Shown here piece after piece: positions 60,852-64,000 of a stretch of 64,000 nt of DNA. The stretch comes from Elusimicrobiota bacterium. Its GTDB lineage: Bacteria > Elusimicrobiota > Elusimicrobia > 2-02-FULL-39-32. Position numbers and translations under genes: made by a program. The stretch lies in NCBI GenBank assembly GCA_021730935.1, contig JAKFYJ010000004.1:62001-126000 (forward strand), given 5' to 3'. The stretch's first letter is position 1. Every line of letters starts with the position of its first letter. Below the pieces are notes generated by a model that saw only the letters and a list, made by a program, of their open reading frames with translations, searched no databases and was not told the DNA's origin.

Positions 60852-62030
60852 ATGAACTGGATTGCGGAAGAGCAGAAAGCGGTTTTTCAGACCTATTATA
60901 GACAGCCTCTCGTGCTGGTCAAGGGCAAGGGGAGTTTTGTGTGGGACGAGAAGGGGAAAAAATATCTCGATTTTTTCTCGGGCCTCGCCGTGGACAATTT
61001 CGGCCATTGCGACGCGGCGATTGCGAAAGCAGTTTCCGACCAGATGCGACGAATCGTCCACACCTCAAATCTTTATTATACGATCCCGCAAATTCAGCTC
61101 GCCCAGAGACTGATTAAAAATGCGTTCCCGGGCAAAGTTTTTTATTCCAATTCCGGCGCGGAAGCCAACGAATGCGCCTTGAAGCTCACGAGGCGGTGGG
61201 CGCGCAAACATAATTTAGGGAATGAAATCATTTCCTTTGAAAGCTCGTTTCATGGGCGGACGATGGGCGCGATCAGTCTGACGGGGCAACCCAAATATCA
61301 GAAAGGCTTTGAGCCTCTCGTCGAGAAAATGCTTTATGCGAAATTCAATGATCTGGAGTCTGTCGGGTCACTGGTGACGGAAAAAACCTGCGCGATTTTT
61401 GTGGAGCCGGTGCAGGGCGAAGGCGGAGTGATCCCGGCCACGAAAGAATTTCTGCAGGGACTCAGGGACATCTGCGATCAGGAAAACATTCTTCTTGTCT
61501 TCGATGAGGTTCAGACGGCGATGGGACGAACGGGCAATGTTTTTGCTTATCAGCATTATGGGGTGAAACCCGACGTCATGTGCCTCGCGAAAGCTTTGGG
61601 CGGGGGACTTCCCATCGGAGCCACGATCGCGAGGACGGGAGTCGCGGAAATTTTTGAGAAGGGCGATCATGCGGCGACTTTCGGAGGAAACGCGGTTGTT
61701 TGCAGGGCCGCGCTTGAGGTGATGAAGAAACTGACTCCGGCATTTTTGAAATCTGTCCGGCAGAAGGGCGAGTTTCTTAAAAAAGAACTGATGAGGCTCA
61801 AATCAAAATATCCTTTCATAACCGAGGTTCGGGGATTGGGGCTGATGGTTGGATTGGTTCTGGAAAGGCCGGGGAAAGTTTATGTGGAAATGGCGAGAGA
61901 AAACGGGCTTTTGATCAACTGCACGCAGGAAAAAGTCCTGAGATTCCTGCCGCCGTTGACAATCTCGACGGATGAACTTAAAAAAGGGATCGCGGTTTTG
62001 GATAAAGTTCTGGGACAAAGATATGAGTAA
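60852..62030 (+). CDS. argD: Acetylornithine aminotransferase
   Basis: 392 residues. Class III aminotransferase: FLDFFSGLAVDNFGHC, NSGAEANECALKLTRRWA, FVEPVQGEGGV, FDEVQTAMGRTG and the PLP lysine in LAKALGGGLPIGA (about 250). ArgD is most likely because of length, VNNFGH-type motif and proximity of proA; ornithine or succinylornithine substrates are possible. Overlaps proA by 8 nt. Confidence 0.88.
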   Translation: MNWIAEEQKAVFQTYYRQPLVLVKGKGSFVWDEKGKKYLDFFSGLAVDNFGHCDAAIAKAVSDQMRRIVHTSNLYYTIPQIQLAQRLIKNAFPGKVFYSNSGAEANECALKLTRRWARKHNLGNEIISFESSFHGRTMGAISLTGQPKYQKGFEPLVEKMLYAKFNDLESVGSLVTEKTCAIFVEPVQGEGGVIPATKEFLQGLRDICDQENILLVFDEVQTAMGRTGNVFAYQHYGVKPDVMCLAKALGGGLPIGATIARTGVAEIFEKGDHAATFGGNAVVCRAALEVMKKLTPAFLKSVRQKGEFLKKELMRLKSKYPFITEVRGLGLMVGLVLERPGKVYVEMARENGLLINCTQEKVLRFLPPLTISTDELKKGIAVLDKVLGQRYE

Positions 62031-63270
62031 AATTTCAGACATTGCAAAACGGGCAAAGGCGGCAAGCCGCAAAATGGCGCTCTTGACCGATGACGCGAGG
62101 AAAAACGCTCTCAAGAAGGCGGCGTTCGCCCTGAGACAGAGCGATCAGGCGATTATCGCGGCCAACAAGAAAGACGTTGCATCGGCCCGCAAGAAAAAAT
62201 ATGCTCCCGCCCTCATTGATCGGCTCACCCTCAACGAGAAGCGGGTCGACGACATGGCGCGCGCGCTTGAGGAAATCGCCGAACAAAAAGATCCTGTGGG
62301 CGAAGTGGTGGAGCAATGGACCACGAAAGACGGAATCCTCATAAAAAAAGTCCGCGTTCCCCTGGGCGTGGTGGGCATGATTTATGAGTCCCGCCCGAAT
62401 GTCACGGCGGAGTCCGCGGCCCTCTGTTTCAAGGCGGCGAACGCGGTCATCCTTCGCGGCGGCAGTGAAGCGATCCAGAGCAACACAATCCTGGCCAAAA
62501 TTTTCAGCGAAGCTGTCGCGGAGTCCGGCGCTCCCAAAGATGCCGTCCTCCTGATCACGGACACGGACCGGAAAAACATTTATGAGCTTGCCCGGCAGGA
62601 CGGCCTCGTGGACCTGATCATCGCCCGCGGTTCCGAAGAGATGGTCCGGGACATCAAGAAACAGGGCACGGTTCCTGTGCTCGGTCACGGAAAGGGCGTC
62701 TGCCATGTTTATGTGGACCGCTCGGCTCATCCCAGGATGGCCGAGGACATCGCTTTCAATTCCAAAGTTCAGCGTCCCGGCGTCTGCAACGCGATGGAGA
62801 CGCTCATCGTCCACAAAGCCATCGCCGAGGAACTTTTGCCCGTGCTCGGCCAAAGATATAAAAACGCCGGCGTGGAGCTCCGCGCAGATGACGGGGCAAG
62901 AAAATATATTCCCTCCGCGAAGAGAGCCTCCGAAAAAGACTGGCCGATGGAATATCTGGACCTGATCCTCTCAGTCAAAGTCGTGGATTCCGTGGACCAG
63001 GCGATTGATCACATCAATAAATATGGTTCCGGGCACACGGACGTGATCGTTTCGCAGGACGCGTCCTCGGTGGAACGGTTCGTTCAGGGCGTGGATTCGG
63101 CGGCGGTTTTCCACAACGTTTCGACGCGGATGCATGACGGCGGCGTTTTCGGCCTTGGCGCGGAGATCGGCATTTCAACCAACAAGCTTCACGCGCGCGG
63201 CACCATGGGAGCGCGGGACCTCACGACCACCAAATATGTCGCCGAGGGCTCCGGGCAGATCCGTAAATAA
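62023..63270 (+). CDS. proA: Gamma-glutamyl phosphate reductase
   Basis: 415 residues from ATG 62023. Aldehyde dehydrogenase fold: VPLGVVGMIYESRPNVTAESAALCFKAANAVILRGGSEA, catalytic Cys in QRPGVCNAMETLIVH, and HNVSTRMHDGGVFGLGAEIGIS. Reduces glutamyl phosphate to the semialdehyde in proline synthesis. Longer frame to 61972 lies in argD. Immediately followed by nadD. Confidence 0.95.
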   Translation: MSKISDIAKRAKAASRKMALLTDDARKNALKKAAFALRQSDQAIIAANKKDVASARKKKYAPALIDRLTLNEKRVDDMARALEEIAEQKDPVGEVVEQWTTKDGILIKKVRVPLGVVGMIYESRPNVTAESAALCFKAANAVILRGGSEAIQSNTILAKIFSEAVAESGAPKDAVLLITDTDRKNIYELARQDGLVDLIIARGSEEMVRDIKKQGTVPVLGHGKGVCHVYVDRSAHPRMAEDIAFNSKVQRPGVCNAMETLIVHKAIAEELLPVLGQRYKNAGVELRADDGARKYIPSAKRASEKDWPMEYLDLILSVKVVDSVDQAIDHINKYGSGHTDVIVSQDASSVERFVQGVDSAAVFHNVSTRMHDGGVFGLGAEIGISTNKLHARGTMGARDLTTTKYVAEGSGQIRK

Positions 63271-63786
63271 TTGAAAAAAATCGGAATCTTCGGAGGAAGT
63301 TTTGATCCGGTCCACCTGGGCCATGTTGCTCTCGCAGAAAAAATCCGCCGCGCGCACACATTGGATTTTGTTTATTTTGTTCCGGTCAAACGTTCCCCAT
63401 TCAAGAAAAATTCTCCCATCGCGTCCGACAGAGACCGTCTCAAAATGCTTCGTCTGGCCCTTGGCGATAAACCTAAATTCAAAATCTCCTCATTCGAGCT
63501 TGGCCGCCCCGCGCCTTCGTATACGATATATACCGTCCGGCATTTTCGCAAAAAATTCCCCCGCGCTCAGTTGTTTTTGCTGATGGGCCGTGACGCCGTC
63601 CGGCGCATCAAAAAATGGAAAAACTGGCGGGAGATCTTGAAATTGTGCGGCCTCGTTTCATTGGGCAGGATCGGCGGAATCTCGTCCACGAAAATCCGTA
63701 AAAGCATATCCCAAGGATCAAAATCCAAAGTCCTTGACCCAAAGGTTTCCAAATTTATTTTAAGCAGAAAATTATACGCGTTATGA
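63271..63786 (+). CDS. nadD: Nicotinate-nucleotide adenylyltransferase (short form)
   Basis: 171 residues from TTG 63271 (directly after the proA stop). IGIFGGSFDPVHLGHVALA carries the HxGH nucleotidyl-transfer motif; VPVKRSPFKKN, LLMGRDAVRRIKKWKNW and the closing ISSTKIRKSI are typical. About 20-30 residues shorter than usual: the stretch between LVSLGRIGG and ISST that normally holds a variable loop is missing. Converts NaMN to deamido-NAD. ATGA overlap with the next gene. Confidence 0.9.
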   Translation: MKKIGIFGGSFDPVHLGHVALAEKIRRAHTLDFVYFVPVKRSPFKKNSPIASDRDRLKMLRLALGDKPKFKISSFELGRPAPSYTIYTVRHFRKKFPRAQLFLLMGRDAVRRIKKWKNWREILKLCGLVSLGRIGGISSTKIRKSISQGSKSKVLDPKVSKFILSRKLYAL

Positions 63787-64000
63787 GCAAACTGCCGACG
63801 GAAAAGAGCGTGCTGGAATATCTCAGAAAATATCTCACGAAAGAGCGTCTCGGGCACACGATGGCGGTGGCTTATCTTGCGGAGAAACTGGCGCAAAAGC
63901 ACGGGCTCAATCCCGCTCATGCCCGCCTCGCGGGACTGCTCCACGATTCCGCAAAATGCTGGAGCGGCCGAGAACTCATAAAATACGCCAAAAAAAAGAA
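63783..64000 (+). CDS. yqeK: HD-domain phosphohydrolase YqeK (partial, cut by right edge)
   Basis: First 72 residues only, from ATG 63783. YLTKERLGHTMAVAYLAEKLA and AGLLHDSAK (the HD metal motif) match the N-terminus of YqeK, which hydrolyses Ap4A and is usually encoded beside nadD. The frame is open to base 64000. Confidence 0.88.
   Translation, partial: MSKLPTEKSVLEYLRKYLTKERLGHTMAVAYLAEKLAQKHGLNPAHARLAGLLHDSAKCWSGRELIKYAKKK

Noticed and set aside
1-64000. CRISPR arrays, rRNA, prophage or complete IS elements
   Set aside because: No spaced identical repeats, rRNA-like stretches, transposase, integrase or phage structural genes were found on either strand.

Overview
The window is a dense bacterial chromosome segment from a Gram-negative organism: it has a TolC-type outer-membrane factor in a copper RND efflux set, MltG, and type IV pilin-like proteins. 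The mixture (spoVG-glmU-prs-ctc-pth order with a tRNA-Gln, PyrR in a joint purine/pyrimidine operon, PurS/PurL/PurQ-type FGAM synthase, B12 radical SAM enzyme) points to an uncultured lineage such as Elusimicrobiota or Omnitrophota. That placement is inference; no rRNA is present.

Layout. 1-3076 (minus): 5'-part of a pabB-like gene running off the left edge, DUF1015 protein, hemL. 3120-4424: a small membrane protein and a Gfo/Idh/MocA oxidoreductase. 4456-10417 (plus): sucCD, a tautomerase, alanine dehydrogenase and a three-gene ABC-2 exporter, nearly all overlapping. 10459-20120: LON-domain protein, glycosyltransferase, gatCA, a DUF4143 ATPase, UvrD/PcrA helicase with soluble sensor kinase, and a Wzy/ligase-like membrane protein. 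20190-24719 (minus): a striking heptad-repeat secreted protein, mltG-ruvX-deacetylase-thpR and leuB. 24755-28580 (minus): three pilin-like genes. 28723-36326 (plus): rimI, TPR protein, ispE-spoVG-tRNA-Gln-glmU-prs-rplY-pth. 36333-39250: a small accessory island (AT-rich orphan gene, HigBA and BrnTA toxin-antitoxin pairs, metallophosphatase, a 25-nt direct repeat). 39296-51762 (plus): a 12.5-kb operon purS-L-Q-F-pyrR-B-C-D-F-E-purM-B covering much of purine and nearly all of UMP synthesis. 51759-58142 (minus): copper efflux operon cusC-B-A-like plus DUF2231 and a Cys/His/Met-rich small secreted protein behind a CsoR-like operator. 58184-64000: radical SAM enzyme and glycosyltransferase (minus), then argD-proA-nadD-yqeK (plus, cut by the right edge).

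Themes. Genes inside operons mostly overlap by ATGA/GTGA or lie a few bases apart, while several operon heads have a -10 box only 6-10 nt before the ATG, suggesting leaderless mRNAs. Two families of palindromic elements sit in frame inside protein genes (pabB, gatA). The spoVG stop codon lies inside the D-loop of a tRNA gene. The UvrD helicase seems to start at AUU. No CRISPR array, complete insertion sequence, prophage or secondary-metabolite cluster was seen.
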